Assembly: GCA_937900065.1 (NCBI GenBank)
Contig: CALCDS010000320.1
Coordinates: 1 to 32,871, forward strand
Origin: an uncultured Clostridiaceae bacterium
GTDB lineage: Bacteria > Bacillota > Clostridia > Clostridiales > Oxobacteraceae
Direction of reading: 5' to 3'
DNA length: 32,871 bases
Shown here piece by piece: positions 8,495-16,119 of the stretch. The translations under genes and the position numbers were made by a program. The notes under the pieces are model-generated. The model was given only the letters and a program-made list of their open reading frames with translations. It was not told the origin of the DNA and ran no database searches. Positions within the stretch are counted from its first letter, which is position 1. Each line of letters starts with the position of its first letter.

Positions 8495-9115
8495 ATGTAT
8501 ATAAACGATCCGGTTGAAATAGAGAAAAGGAGTATGGAAATCATAGGGCAGGAAATAGGAGATACAGGATTTGACAGTGATGAGCTTGCTGTTGTAAAGC
8601 GGATGATACATACTACGGGAGACTTTGACTATAAGAATATAGCCGTGTTCAAGAACAATGCGGTAAGGTGTGGCATAGAACTTTTAAAGCGTGGCTGCAG
8701 GATATTCACAGATACGAGGATGGCATGGTCGGGAATCAACAAAAGGGCTGTTGAAAAATCAGGCTCTGTATTGAAATGCTATATAGATGATGAAAGAGCT
8801 GCCTACATGGCAAAAAAGAGCGGTACCACAAGGTCGTATGCGGCAGTGGAGATCGCATACAGGGAAGCTGTGGACATATTTGTCATCGGCAATGCGCCTA
8901 CAGCGCTTTACAGGGTGGGAGAGCTGATTGATGAAGGGAAAGCAAACCCGTCTTTGGTCATCGGCGTACCAGTAGGCTTTGTAGGAGCTGCGGAGTCAAA
9001 AGAATATATAAGGAAATTCGATATACCTTCAATAACGACATCAGGGACAAAGGGAGGAAGCAACGTGGCAGCTTCGATAGTAAATGCCCTCTTGTATATG
9101 GCGGTGGGAAGATGA
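8495..9115 (+). CDS. cbiC: Cobalt-precorrin-8 methylmutase CbiC
   Basis: CbiC moves a methyl group from C11 to C12 of cobalt-precorrin-8, giving cobyrinic acid. The 206-residue protein begins INDPVEIEKRSMEII and has the key histidine at H39 in RMIHTTGDFDY. Further family segments are IFTDTRMAWSGI, FVIGNAPTALYRVGELI and VIGVPVGFVGAAESKEY, ending with TSGTKGGSNVAASIVNALLY. The start at ATG 8495 is supported by AAGGAG ending 8 nt upstream; an upstream in-frame ATG at 8465 inside cbiA has no such site. The stop overlaps cbiD by 4 nt. Substrate is supplied by CbiT/CbiE and CbiJ from the same operon, and product goes to CbiA. Confidence 0.95.
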   Translation: MYINDPVEIEKRSMEIIGQEIGDTGFDSDELAVVKRMIHTTGDFDYKNIAVFKNNAVRCGIELLKRGCRIFTDTRMAWSGINKRAVEKSGSVLKCYIDDERAAYMAKKSGTTRSYAAVEIAYREAVDIFVIGNAPTALYRVGELIDEGKANPSLVIGVPVGFVGAAESKEYIRKFDIPSITTSGTKGGSNVAASIVNALLYMAVGR

Positions 9116-10179
9116 AAGGCATGTATGTTGTAAAGGATGGAAAGAGATTAAGGTGCGGCTATACCACTGGAAGCTGCAGCGCAGCCGCGGCAAAAGCCTG
9201 TGTGATGATGCTTGAAAGCGGAAAGGCGGTTGACAGTGTATCCATAGGCACTCCTTTAGGCATAACATTGGATCTGAAAATCATGGATCCGCATATAGAT
9301 GACGGATATGCCTCATGTTGTGTGGTAAAAGACGGCGGAGACGATCCTGATGTGACCGATGGAATCAAAATATATGCAAGGGTTTCGAAAAGGGATGACA
9401 GCGATATAGTCATAGACGGAGGAGAGGGCATAGGCAGGATAACAAGAAAAGGGCCTTTCGGGAATATAGGGGACGCTGCAATAAATCCGGTGCCAAGAGC
9501 CATGATAAAGAATGAAATAAGAAAAGTCTCAAAATGCGGGTTTAATGTGCTCATATATGCTCCGGGAGGTGCTGAAATCGGCAAGAAGACATTCAATGAA
9601 AACATAGGAATTGAAGGCGGGATATCGATAATAGGCACATCGGGAATTGTAGAGCCTATGTCGGATAAGGCTCTTTTAAAGACAATATATATTGAAGCAG
9701 ATGCCATATATGATGAGGGATACAGGGAGATAATACTTTTTCCAGGAAATTATGGAGAAAAGATGGTGGATGAAATAGGGCTTTCAGGGAAAAAAGTAAA
9801 GATTTCCAACTTTATCGGAGACTCCATATCATACTGCTATAATAAGGGATTTCGAAAGATCACATTAGTCGGCCATATAGGAAAGCTGTCCAAGCTTTCT
9901 ATAGGTGCATTCAACACCCACAGCAGGGTATGCGATGTCAGGATGGAAGCCTTTATATATTATCTTGCCCTTGCAAAGGCTCCATATGAAATATTGGAGA
10001 TGGTGAAAAGCTGTGTTACGACGGAAGAAGCACTTGACGTTGTGTTCGGCAATGGTTTCGGTTTTATCGTTCATGACATGAGAAAAGGATGCGTCGACAG
10101 GATAAGAAGATATATAAAAGATGACGCATTTGATATTGATATATATATGTATTCCATGAAATACGGGGTCCTGGAATGA
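9112..10179 (+). CDS. cbiD: Cobalt-precorrin-5B C1-methyltransferase CbiD
   Basis: CbiD is the SAM-dependent methyltransferase acting at C1 after ring contraction in the anaerobic pathway; it is unrelated in fold to the CbiE/F/H/L group. The diagnostic N-terminal segment RCGYTTGSCSAAAAKA lies at residues 14-29. DGGDDPDVTDGIKIYA follows near residue 74, then a Gly-rich GEGIGRITRKGPF and later NFIGDSISYCYNKGF and LVGHIGKLSKLSIGAFNTHS. The start codon overlaps the cbiC stop (ATGA). The 355-residue length is normal. Its presence, with CbiG, marks the operon as the cobalt-early anaerobic route. Confidence 0.95.
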   Translation: MKGMYVVKDGKRLRCGYTTGSCSAAAAKACVMMLESGKAVDSVSIGTPLGITLDLKIMDPHIDDGYASCCVVKDGGDDPDVTDGIKIYARVSKRDDSDIVIDGGEGIGRITRKGPFGNIGDAAINPVPRAMIKNEIRKVSKCGFNVLIYAPGGAEIGKKTFNENIGIEGGISIIGTSGIVEPMSDKALLKTIYIEADAIYDEGYREIILFPGNYGEKMVDEIGLSGKKVKISNFIGDSISYCYNKGFRKITLVGHIGKLSKLSIGAFNTHSRVCDVRMEAFIYYLALAKAPYEILEMVKSCVTTEEALDVVFGNGFGFIVHDMRKGCVDRIRRYIKDDAFDIDIYMYSMKYGVLE

Positions 10180-10778
10180 TAAGGGTGATTGGTGCCGGCC
10201 CGGGAGATATAAAGTATCTGACGGTTGAGGCTTATGAAATAATAAAATCTTCCAAGTGCATAGCGGCTTTTGGGAGGATTTCAAAGTTGGCTGAAAATAT
10301 AGGAGCAAGTGTTATCAAGGTTGAAAATGTGGCTGACATACTAAAAATAATAGGCAAAGTGGAAAATTTGGACATACTTGCATCAGGGGACCCATGTTTT
10401 TTTGGAATAACCGAATATTTGGAGAAAAACAATATAAAAGTGGATGAAGTGATACCTGGACTTTCATCGTTTCAGTATATGATGGCAAAGCTCAATAAAA
10501 GCTGGGAAGGAGCAGGCTTTGTCAGCCTTCATGGAAGAGAAGCGGATATGCTTAAAAAAGATTTAAATGGCATGTCTGTCATACTTACGGATAGACATCA
10601 TACACCTAGGCAAATATCGAAGATGCTTTATAATATGGGCATATCAGGGAAAATATATGCCGGCTTTGATCTTTCATATCCCGATGAAAAAATTATTGTA
10701 AAAAATATAGGGGAGGATGTGGAAAACTATTCCGACCTTTCTGTGGTGGTGGTAGAAAATGAGATGGATAAGGGATGA
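10176..10778 (+). CDS. cbiE: Cobalt-precorrin-7 C5-methyltransferase CbiE
   Basis: CbiE methylates C5 of cobalt-precorrin-7. It has the tetrapyrrole-methylase fold: IGAGPGDIKYLTVEAYEII at the N-terminus, a SGDPCFFGITEYL loop near residue 70 and PGLSSFQYMMAKL near residue 92. In many bacteria CbiE is fused to CbiT as CobL; here the two are separate frames, but the cbiT start lies 20 nt inside cbiE, which preserves close coupling. The start ATG overlaps the cbiD stop by 4 nt. The protein is 200 residues, typical of a free-standing CbiE. Confidence 0.93.
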   Translation: MIRVIGAGPGDIKYLTVEAYEIIKSSKCIAAFGRISKLAENIGASVIKVENVADILKIIGKVENLDILASGDPCFFGITEYLEKNNIKVDEVIPGLSSFQYMMAKLNKSWEGAGFVSLHGREADMLKKDLNGMSVILTDRHHTPRQISKMLYNMGISGKIYAGFDLSYPDEKIIVKNIGEDVENYSDLSVVVVENEMDKG

Positions 10779-11310
10779 ACAATTCATAAGAGGAGATACA
10801 CCGATGACAAAATTTGAAGTGAGGATATCTTCGATTGCTGCATTGGAAATTGAAGAAGGCGATACCTTGATAGATATAGGCGCGGGAACTGGTTCCATAT
10901 CTGTAGAGGCCGCACTTCAGGGAGCCATTGTTTATGCTGTGGAAGAAAGGCATGAAGCTGCAGAGCTTATAAAGCAGAATTCTCTAAAGTTTGATGCGTT
11001 TATCCATGTGAAAGAGGGCAGTGCGCCTGACGTGCTTTTGGATATGCCCAAGTTCAATAAATGTTTTATAGGCGGGAGCAAAGGCAGGTTGGTGCAAATA
11101 TTCAACTGGGCCGACGCCAGCATAAACAGAGGAGGAATCATTGCGGCAAACTTTATAACACTAAAAAATTTGAACATATTTACAGCCCTTTTGAATGATA
11201 AAGATTATATTGATGTGGAGATAAAACTGCTGCAGGTATCCAATGTAGACAATATGGGGCTTTTAAAAGCATGTAATCCGGTATTCGTAGTAAGGGGGAG
11301 AAAGCATTGA
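10759..11310 (+). CDS. cbiT: Cobalt-precorrin-6B C15-methyltransferase (decarboxylating) CbiT
   Basis: CbiT methylates C15 and decarboxylates the C12 acetate side chain of cobalt-precorrin-6B. The N-terminus MRWIRDEQFIRGDTPMTK is diagnostic for the family and fixes the start at ATG 10759, inside the end of cbiE. A Rossmann-type SAM site DTLIDIGAGTGSISVEAAL lies at residues 36-54, with an acidic VEERHEAAELIKQN next strand and FIGGSKGRLVQIF further on. At 183 residues it is typical. The stop overlaps the cbiL TTG start by 4 nt, so cbiE-cbiT-cbiL form a coupled run. Confidence 0.94.
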   Translation: MRWIRDEQFIRGDTPMTKFEVRISSIAALEIEEGDTLIDIGAGTGSISVEAALQGAIVYAVEERHEAAELIKQNSLKFDAFIHVKEGSAPDVLLDMPKFNKCFIGGSKGRLVQIFNWADASINRGGIIAANFITLKNLNIFTALLNDKDYIDVEIKLLQVSNVDNMGLLKACNPVFVVRGRKH

Positions 11311-11969
11311 AGAAAATATATGGTATAGGAGTCGGTCCGGGAGACAGCGAATATATCACATTAAAAGGCTATAGGATTATAAAAAATGCCGACATAGTGT
11401 TTTTGCCAAGCAACAAGGGAAAAAGTATTGCAGGTGAAATAGCAAAAGATTTTATAAAAGATAAGAAAACAGTATATATAGAATTTCCAATGGGGAAAGA
11501 CAACAGCAAAAGATATAGAGAGGCTGCGAATATAATTGACAAGCATTTAGAAGATAAAGGCGAGGGAGTATTTTTGACACTGGGAGATCCCATGGTCTAC
11601 AGCACGTTTTCATATATTATGAAAGAGCTTGAAAAGATAGGTATAAATGTGGAGTCGATACCTGGCATATCATCCTTCAATGCTGCTGCAAACCGTATAA
11701 GGATTCCCCTTACATTGAAAGGACAAAAATTTTATCTGACTGATGGAGATATAGATGAAGATATTCTGAAGCATTCAGATACTGTCTGCATATTAAAAAC
11801 AAGCAAAAACAAGGAGAAAATACTGGACATGCTTGAAAGATATGGCTTTGCATACACATACATAAAAAGGTGCGGTTTTTTAAATGAGAGAATAATGAAC
11901 AAGGCAGACGACATATTGAAAGATGATGATTACATGTCTCTCATATTGGGAAGGAGAAAAAATGATTAG
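11307..11969 (+). CDS. cbiL: Cobalt-factor II C20-methyltransferase CbiL
   Basis: CbiL methylates C20 of cobalt-sirohydrochlorin (cobalt-factor II). It belongs to the tetrapyrrole methylase family: GIGVGPGDSEYITLKGYRII at the N-terminus, NADIVFLPS typical of the C20 enzymes, LTLGDPMVYSTFSYI near residue 91 and IPGISSFNAAANRI near residue 117. The start is TTG at 11307, read as TTGA with the cbiT stop, and is supported by AAGGGGGAG 6-7 nt upstream and by the conserved N-terminus; no ATG fits. At 220 residues it is a normal length. CbiL acts straight after CbiK. Confidence 0.93.
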   Translation: MKKIYGIGVGPGDSEYITLKGYRIIKNADIVFLPSNKGKSIAGEIAKDFIKDKKTVYIEFPMGKDNSKRYREAANIIDKHLEDKGEGVFLTLGDPMVYSTFSYIMKELEKIGINVESIPGISSFNAAANRIRIPLTLKGQKFYLTDGDIDEDILKHSDTVCILKTSKNKEKILDMLERYGFAYTYIKRCGFLNERIMNKADDILKDDDYMSLILGRRKND

Positions 11970-12717
11970 TTTTGTGGGCGCCGGCCCGGGCGATGTTGAT
12001 CTTATAACAGTAAAGGGCAGAAGGCTTATTGAAAAAGCCGACATAATCATATATGCGGGTTCGCTGGTGTCCTGCGGGCATCTTGATTTTTGCAAGGACG
12101 GATGCATAAGATATGACAGTTCAAAGATGACACTTGAAGAGATAATGGATGTGATGGAAAAAGGCTGGAGAAAAGGAAAAAATATCGTGAGGCTTCATAC
12201 CGGAGACCCTACTTTATATGGGGCGATTAAAGAACAAATGGATAGGCTTGATGAACTTGATATCAAATATGAGGTTATACCTGGTGTGAGCTCTTTTACC
12301 GCAAGCTGTGCTGCCATAAGATGTGAGTTTACGCTTCCAAATCTCAGCCAGACAGTCATAATAACAAGGCTGGAGGGCAGGACGCCGGTTCCTGAGAGCG
12401 AAAGCCTTGAGCTTTTAGCATCGCATAAGTCATCGATGGCGATATTTTTATCTGTTGGAAATATAGACGATGTGGTTGAAAAGCTAAAAGCAGGCTATGG
12501 AAGATCAGACGTCCCTGCTGTTGTCGTATACAAGGCTACATGGAAAGACCAGAAAATAATAAGAGGCACGCTTGATGATATTGCAGATAAAGTAAAGTCA
12601 AAAGGCATAAAAAATTTTGCACAGATACTGGTGGGCGACTTTATAAACGGCAAATATGGAAGGTCAAAACTTTACGATCCGTCATTTTCACACAGCTTCA
12701 GAAAGGCGGAAAAATGA
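11962..12717 (+). CDS. cbiF: Cobalt-precorrin-4 C11-methyltransferase CbiF
   Basis: CbiF methylates C11 of cobalt-precorrin-4. Family signatures are SFVGAGPGDVDLITVKGR at the N-terminus, IIYAGSLV with the conserved Tyr-Ala-Gly-Ser, LHTGDPTLYGAIKEQM near residue 80, and PGVSSFTASCAAIRCEFTLP near residue 107, followed by TRLEGRTPVPE, which is typical of C11 enzymes. I place the start at ATG 11962, with AAGGAG 5 nt upstream; an in-frame ATG at 11923 inside cbiL would add 13 unrelated residues. It overlaps cbiL by 8 nt and cbiG by 4 nt. The protein is 251 residues. Confidence 0.94.
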   Translation: MISFVGAGPGDVDLITVKGRRLIEKADIIIYAGSLVSCGHLDFCKDGCIRYDSSKMTLEEIMDVMEKGWRKGKNIVRLHTGDPTLYGAIKEQMDRLDELDIKYEVIPGVSSFTASCAAIRCEFTLPNLSQTVIITRLEGRTPVPESESLELLASHKSSMAIFLSVGNIDDVVEKLKAGYGRSDVPAVVVYKATWKDQKIIRGTLDDIADKVKSKGIKNFAQILVGDFINGKYGRSKLYDPSFSHSFRKAEK

Positions 12718-13685
12718 ATATTGCCGTAATATCGTTTACAGATGCTGCATCAACCATTGCAACTAGGATTTGCTCAAAAATGAAAAACGCCGACATGTAC
12801 GATAACAGGAGCTGCTGCAGAGGAGTTAAATCAAAAATAGGTTCGATATTCAAAACATATGACGGCATAGTATTTGTTTGCGCTGCAGGAATAGCGGTCA
12901 GGATGATTGCCCCTTATATAAGTGATAAGAGAAAAGATCCTGCCGTGGTGGTTGTTGATGATATGGGAAGATTCGCGATAAGCCTCCTGTCCGGACATAT
13001 AGGCGGTGCAAATGATCTGGCGCGGAAAATATCTGCGTTAATCGGAGCGCAGGCCGTGATAACGACAGCATCAGATTCCAGAGGGATAGAATCAGTGGAT
13101 ATGTTTGCAAAAAGGTGCGATCTTTATATTGAAAATATGGAGGATGTAAAAAAAATAACTTCCATCATGGTAAACAAAGGAGCGATAAGATTTATAACCG
13201 AAACGAGCGACATAATAAATTATCATAATATATCCGATGCCGACTTTGAGGGCAGCATATATGTTACATCAAAGGGAAAGGAAGATTTTATCCGCCCATG
13301 TTGTATACTAAGGCCTAAAAATCTTATGGTGGGGATAGGATGCAAAAGAGGCAAGATTAGAGACGACATATTGAACGCGATATATAAGGTGTTCAAGGAC
13401 AATAACCTCAGCATCAAATCGATAAATGCAATAGCCAGCATAGATTTAAAAAAAGATGAAAAAGGCATAATAGAAACCTGCAAATATTTAAATTGCAGCT
13501 TTATCGTATTTTCAGCAAATGATATAAAACGCGTACAGGACAGATTCAAGAAAAGTGCTTTCGTGGAATCAAAAGTAGGAGTCACTTCAGTATGCGAGCC
13601 ATGTGCGTACCTTGCAGGAGGAGACATAATAGTCGGAAAGACATGTATAGACGGAGTGACCGTGGCAGTGGGAAGGATGATATAG
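12714..13685 (+). CDS. cbiG: Cobalt-precorrin-5A hydrolase CbiG
   Basis: CbiG opens the delta-lactone of cobalt-precorrin-5A and releases the C20 carbon as acetaldehyde, the defining step of anaerobic ring contraction. The 323-residue protein shows the central CAAGIAVRMIAPYISDKRKDP segment (residues 44-64) and VVDDMGRFAISLLSGHIGGAND, both hallmarks of CbiG, and a C-terminal domain with VGIGCKRGK, followed by ESKVGVTSVCEPCAYLAGG. Start ATGA overlaps the cbiF stop by 4 nt. It is not fused to cbiH as in some species; cbiH begins 2 nt after the stop. Confidence 0.93.
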   Translation: MNIAVISFTDAASTIATRICSKMKNADMYDNRSCCRGVKSKIGSIFKTYDGIVFVCAAGIAVRMIAPYISDKRKDPAVVVVDDMGRFAISLLSGHIGGANDLARKISALIGAQAVITTASDSRGIESVDMFAKRCDLYIENMEDVKKITSIMVNKGAIRFITETSDIINYHNISDADFEGSIYVTSKGKEDFIRPCCILRPKNLMVGIGCKRGKIRDDILNAIYKVFKDNNLSIKSINAIASIDLKKDEKGIIETCKYLNCSFIVFSANDIKRVQDRFKKSAFVESKVGVTSVCEPCAYLAGGDIIVGKTCIDGVTVAVGRMI

Positions 13686-13687
13686 CG

Positions 13688-14407
13688 ATGGCAAAACTTT
13701 ATGTTGTAGGCATGGGTCCGGGATCAGTTGAAAACATGACATTAAAAGCATACAATGCCGTAAAAAATTCGGATGTTATTGTGGGCTATACTTTTTATAT
13801 CGATTTGCTCAAGGAACTTACCGAGGGCAAGGAGATAATATCAACAGGAATGCATGGGGAGATTGAAAGGTGCACTATGGCAGTGGAAAAAGTAAAGCAA
13901 GGTTTTAATACTGTGATAATAAGCACAGGTGATGCAGGGCTATACGGAATGGCCGGCCCAATCCTTGAAATAGCCGACGGCATAGATGTGGAGATCATCC
14001 CCGGAGTCACCAGCTCTTTTGAAGCAGCGGCAGAACTTGGAGCACCGATAATGCATGATTTTTGCACAATAAGTTTAAGCGACCTTTTAACGTCATGGGA
14101 TACGATTGAAAAAAGGATAAGGTGCGCCTGCGAAGGGGATTTTGTAATAGCATTGTATAATCCGAAGAGCAAAGCAAGGAAAGATAATTTAAGAAAAGCC
14201 ATGGATATAATATCTGAATATAAAAAACCTGATACGCCTGTTGGGATTGTGAAGAATGCAGGGAGGCAGGGAAATGAAAAGAGGATAACAACCATTTCAG
14301 ATATAGATTATGATTTTGTTGATATGAGAACAGTGCTGATAATAGGAAACAGCAGTACATATATAAAAGGAGAAAAAATTATAACTCCAAGGGGGTATAA
14401 GATTTGA
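13688..14407 (+). CDS. cbiH: Cobalt-factor III / precorrin-3B C17-methyltransferase CbiH
   Basis: CbiH methylates C17 and promotes ring contraction to cobalt-precorrin-4. It is a tetrapyrrole methylase with YVVGMGPGSVENMTLKAYNA at the N-terminus, VIVGYTFYIDLL typical of C17 enzymes, IISTGDAGLYGMAGPILE near residue 78 and PGVTSSFEAAAELGAPIMHDF near residue 105. ALYNPKSKARKDNL comes later. The start at ATG 13688 gives the canonical N-terminus, with AAGGA about 10 nt upstream. The frame is open back into cbiG (ATG 13592), but those 32 residues are unlike the family. The stop overlaps the cbiJ TTG start by 4 nt. The protein is 239 residues. Confidence 0.93.
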   Translation: MAKLYVVGMGPGSVENMTLKAYNAVKNSDVIVGYTFYIDLLKELTEGKEIISTGMHGEIERCTMAVEKVKQGFNTVIISTGDAGLYGMAGPILEIADGIDVEIIPGVTSSFEAAAELGAPIMHDFCTISLSDLLTSWDTIEKRIRCACEGDFVIALYNPKSKARKDNLRKAMDIISEYKKPDTPVGIVKNAGRQGNEKRITTISDIDYDFVDMRTVLIIGNSSTYIKGEKIITPRGYKI

Positions 14408-15159
14408 TATGGATAATAGGAGGCACATGTGAGGCGGTTGAGCTTGCAGAGAAAATAAAGGGCAAGCATAAATACATAATAACTGCTGCAACGGAAAGTG
14501 AAAAGGAGTTTATTGATAATGAGAGCCTCGTTGTATGCCGCATGGACGAAAAGGCAATGGAAGATTTCATAAAACGCAATTCAATAAAGCTCGTCGTCGA
14601 TGTGTCCCATCCATATGCATTTGATGTAACCAAAAATGCTAAGGAAGCCTCTTATAAATGCAATATCGAATATATAAGATATGTAAGAAGGAAAACAGCT
14701 GACACAAAAGGCTGCATATGCCTGGATTCGGTTCAGGATTGCCTGAAATTTTTAAAGACAGTAAACGGCTGCGTATTCTTTACAACAGGATCGAAGAACA
14801 TAAGGGAGTTTGAATCTGTAAGAGGGAAGAACAGATTCATATATAGGGTGCTGCCTTCAGTAGAAAGCATCAAGCAATGTCTGGACAACAATGTAAAGAT
14901 GAAGGATATTATCGCATCCTTGGGACCTTATAGCGAGGACTTTAATGCCGCAATGTTTAAGGAATATGGTGCAAAGTACGTTGTAATGAAAGACAGCGGC
15001 GTTCAGGGAGGCACAGATGAGAAGATAAGGGCATGCAGAATTCTTAATATAAAAGCAGTCATAATCGGCCGGAGGGATGAAGACGGGATAAGCGATATTG
15101 ATGATATAATAAAAAGATTTGCATTAGTATTAAGCTTTGCAAGAACGCAGAATAGATAA
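14404..15159 (+). CDS. cbiJ: Cobalt-precorrin-6A reductase CbiJ
   Basis: CbiJ reduces cobalt-precorrin-6A with NAD(P)H. The 251-residue protein opens WIIGGTCEAVELAEKI, a nucleotide-binding Gly-rich turn, and contains LVVDVSHPYAFDVTKNAKEA near residue 62, FFTTGSKNIREFE near residue 123, RVLPSVESI, and MKDSGVQGGTDEKIRACR near the C-terminus, all typical of the CbiJ/CobK family. The start is TTG at 14404 (TTGA overlap with the cbiH stop), with AAGGGGG about 8 nt upstream. It is the last gene of the operon and is followed after about 15 nt by a strong hairpin. With it, every step from cobalt-factor II to cobyrinic acid is encoded here. Confidence 0.92.
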   Translation: MIWIIGGTCEAVELAEKIKGKHKYIITAATESEKEFIDNESLVVCRMDEKAMEDFIKRNSIKLVVDVSHPYAFDVTKNAKEASYKCNIEYIRYVRRKTADTKGCICLDSVQDCLKFLKTVNGCVFFTTGSKNIREFESVRGKNRFIYRVLPSVESIKQCLDNNVKMKDIIASLGPYSEDFNAAMFKEYGAKYVVMKDSGVQGGTDEKIRACRILNIKAVIIGRRDEDGISDIDDIIKRFALVLSFARTQNR

Positions 15160-15174
15160 TTGGTATAAAATACA

Positions 15175-15209
15175 AATCCGAACCCATCTTTTGAGATAAG
15201 GTTCGGATT
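15175..15209. terminator. Bidirectional terminator shared by the cbi operon and tRNA-Leu
   Basis: Perfect 10-bp inverted repeat AATCCGAACC / GGTTCGGATT with a 15-nt loop. It lies just after the cbiJ stop on the plus strand and 10 nt beyond the tRNA 3' end on the minus strand. T-rich runs follow on both strands, so one hairpin can end both convergent transcripts. Confidence 0.75.
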
Positions 15210-15219
15210 ATTTGATTTC

Positions 15220-15306
15220 TGGTGCCGCTGATCGGAGTCGAACCGATATGGTATTGCTACCGCGGGATTTTGAGTCCCGTGCGTCTGCCAATTCCACCAC
15301 AGCGGC
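15220..15306 (-). tRNA. tRNA-Leu (anticodon CAA)
   Basis: Read on the minus strand, the 87-nt gene folds as a class II tRNA. The acceptor stem GCCGCTG pairs with CAGCGGC, followed by discriminator A and an encoded CCA. The anticodon stem CGGGA/TCCCG closes the 7-nt loop CTCAAAA, giving anticodon CAA, which reads UUG. The long variable arm has a GGTA/TACC stem, and the T arm ATCGG-TTCGACT-CCGAT is perfect. The D region contains the expected TGG...GGCAGACGC. It is convergent with the cbi operon and divergent from the sigma-factor gene. Confidence 0.97.
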
Positions 15307-15326
15307 ATATAATGACGACAAAAATT

Positions 15327-15355
15327 ATAATATCATATGGTATAATAAAAATCAA
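15327..15355 (-). promoter_or_regulatory. Probable promoter of tRNA-Leu
   Basis: On the minus strand TTGATT (15350-15355) and TATTAT (15327-15332) are separated by 17 bp and lie about 20 nt upstream of the mature tRNA 5' end. An alternative -10, TATAAT, is 15324-15329. It overlaps a plus-strand -10 candidate at 15341-15346. Called by eye only. Confidence 0.5.
15338..15346 (+). promoter_or_regulatory. Extended -10 element, candidate promoter of the ECF sigma operon
   Basis: TGGTATAAT is an extended -10 (TGnTATAAT) in the longer context ATATGGTATAATAA, which recurs upstream of polA. No good -35 is seen. It would leave a leader of about 165 nt before the sigma-factor start, in which I see no recognisable riboswitch. 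It overlaps the tRNA promoter on the other strand. Confidence 0.4.
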
Positions 15356-15517
15356 GCATATGTGATATATGAAAAATAGAATAATACCGCATGCGATATG
15401 AACAGCAGCATAAAACTATCCGATTCATACTATAAATATTGATAAGCAGCCCTTCCATTTTTAACGTGGATACATTAACATAGAATAAAGAGAAGTATGC
15501 ATTGCGAGGTGAGGATT

Positions 15518-16105
15518 TTGAATTACCCCGAAAAAGAACTTGTCAGGAAAAGCAGGAATGGGGACATTGAGGCTTTTGAAAGCCTCATACAATCATATGA
15601 AAAAAGGATTTTTAACATAGCATACAGGATGACAGGCGACAGGGAAGATGCATACGATATATCACAAGAGGTTTGCATTAAGATATATAAGTTTATAAAA
15701 AAATTCAGGGGAGACTCTTCTTTTGGAACATGGGTATATAGAATCACATCCAATGTTTGCATAGATGAATTGAGGAAAAGAAAAGCAAATGTAATACCCT
15801 TTACCATAACAAATCCTGAAGGGGAATATGAAATTCCTGTGGCGGATAGGGACAAACTCCCTGATGAGGCTTATGAAAGCAAAGAATTATCTGAAGCCAT
15901 AAGACTGTGCCTGCTGCAGCTCGAACCTAAATACAGGGTGATGATTGTGCTTAAAGATATATATGGGTATAAGTATGAAGAGATATCGAAAATACTTAAT
16001 ATAAATATGGGTACCGTCAAATCCAGGATAAACAGAGCAAGAAAACTGCTGAAGGATGAACTGGAAGCGGGGAACCTTTTAGGTACCAATCCGTCTAAAA
16101 AGTGA
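15518..16105 (+). CDS. RNA polymerase ECF-type sigma factor (sigma-70 family)
   Basis: This 195-residue protein has the two-domain layout of ECF sigma factors. Region 2 runs from FESLIQSYEKRIFNIAYRMTGDREDAYDISQEV through FRGDSSFGTWVYRITSNVCIDELRK (about residues 15-85). Region 4 lies in the C-terminal third: LEPKYRVMIVLKDIYGYKYEEISKILNINMGTVKSRINRARKLL, with a helix-turn-helix. A linker around residues 88-115 replaces region 3. I choose TTG 15518 because GAGGTGA lies at the right distance; ATG 15497 in the same frame adds 7 residues but has only a weak site. The gene ends inside the ribosome-site region of the next gene, a zinc-finger anti-sigma protein, so the two form the usual sigma/anti-sigma pair. 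Target genes and signal cannot be told from sequence; it resembles the SigW/RpoE group generally. Confidence 0.88.
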   Translation: MNYPEKELVRKSRNGDIEAFESLIQSYEKRIFNIAYRMTGDREDAYDISQEVCIKIYKFIKKFRGDSSFGTWVYRITSNVCIDELRKRKANVIPFTITNPEGEYEIPVADRDKLPDEAYESKELSEAIRLCLLQLEPKYRVMIVLKDIYGYKYEEISKILNINMGTVKSRINRARKLLKDELEAGNLLGTNPSKK

Positions 16106-16119
16106 AGGGAGGGTATTGT

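Noticed and set aside
9159..9707. 182-residue minus-strand open frame inside cbiD
   Set aside because: Antisense shadow of a conserved gene, no ribosome site and no family resemblance.
13592..13687. Extended N-terminus of CbiH starting inside cbiG
   Set aside because: The 32 residues are Arg/Asp-rich and unlike the family; the canonical methylase N-terminus begins at 13688.
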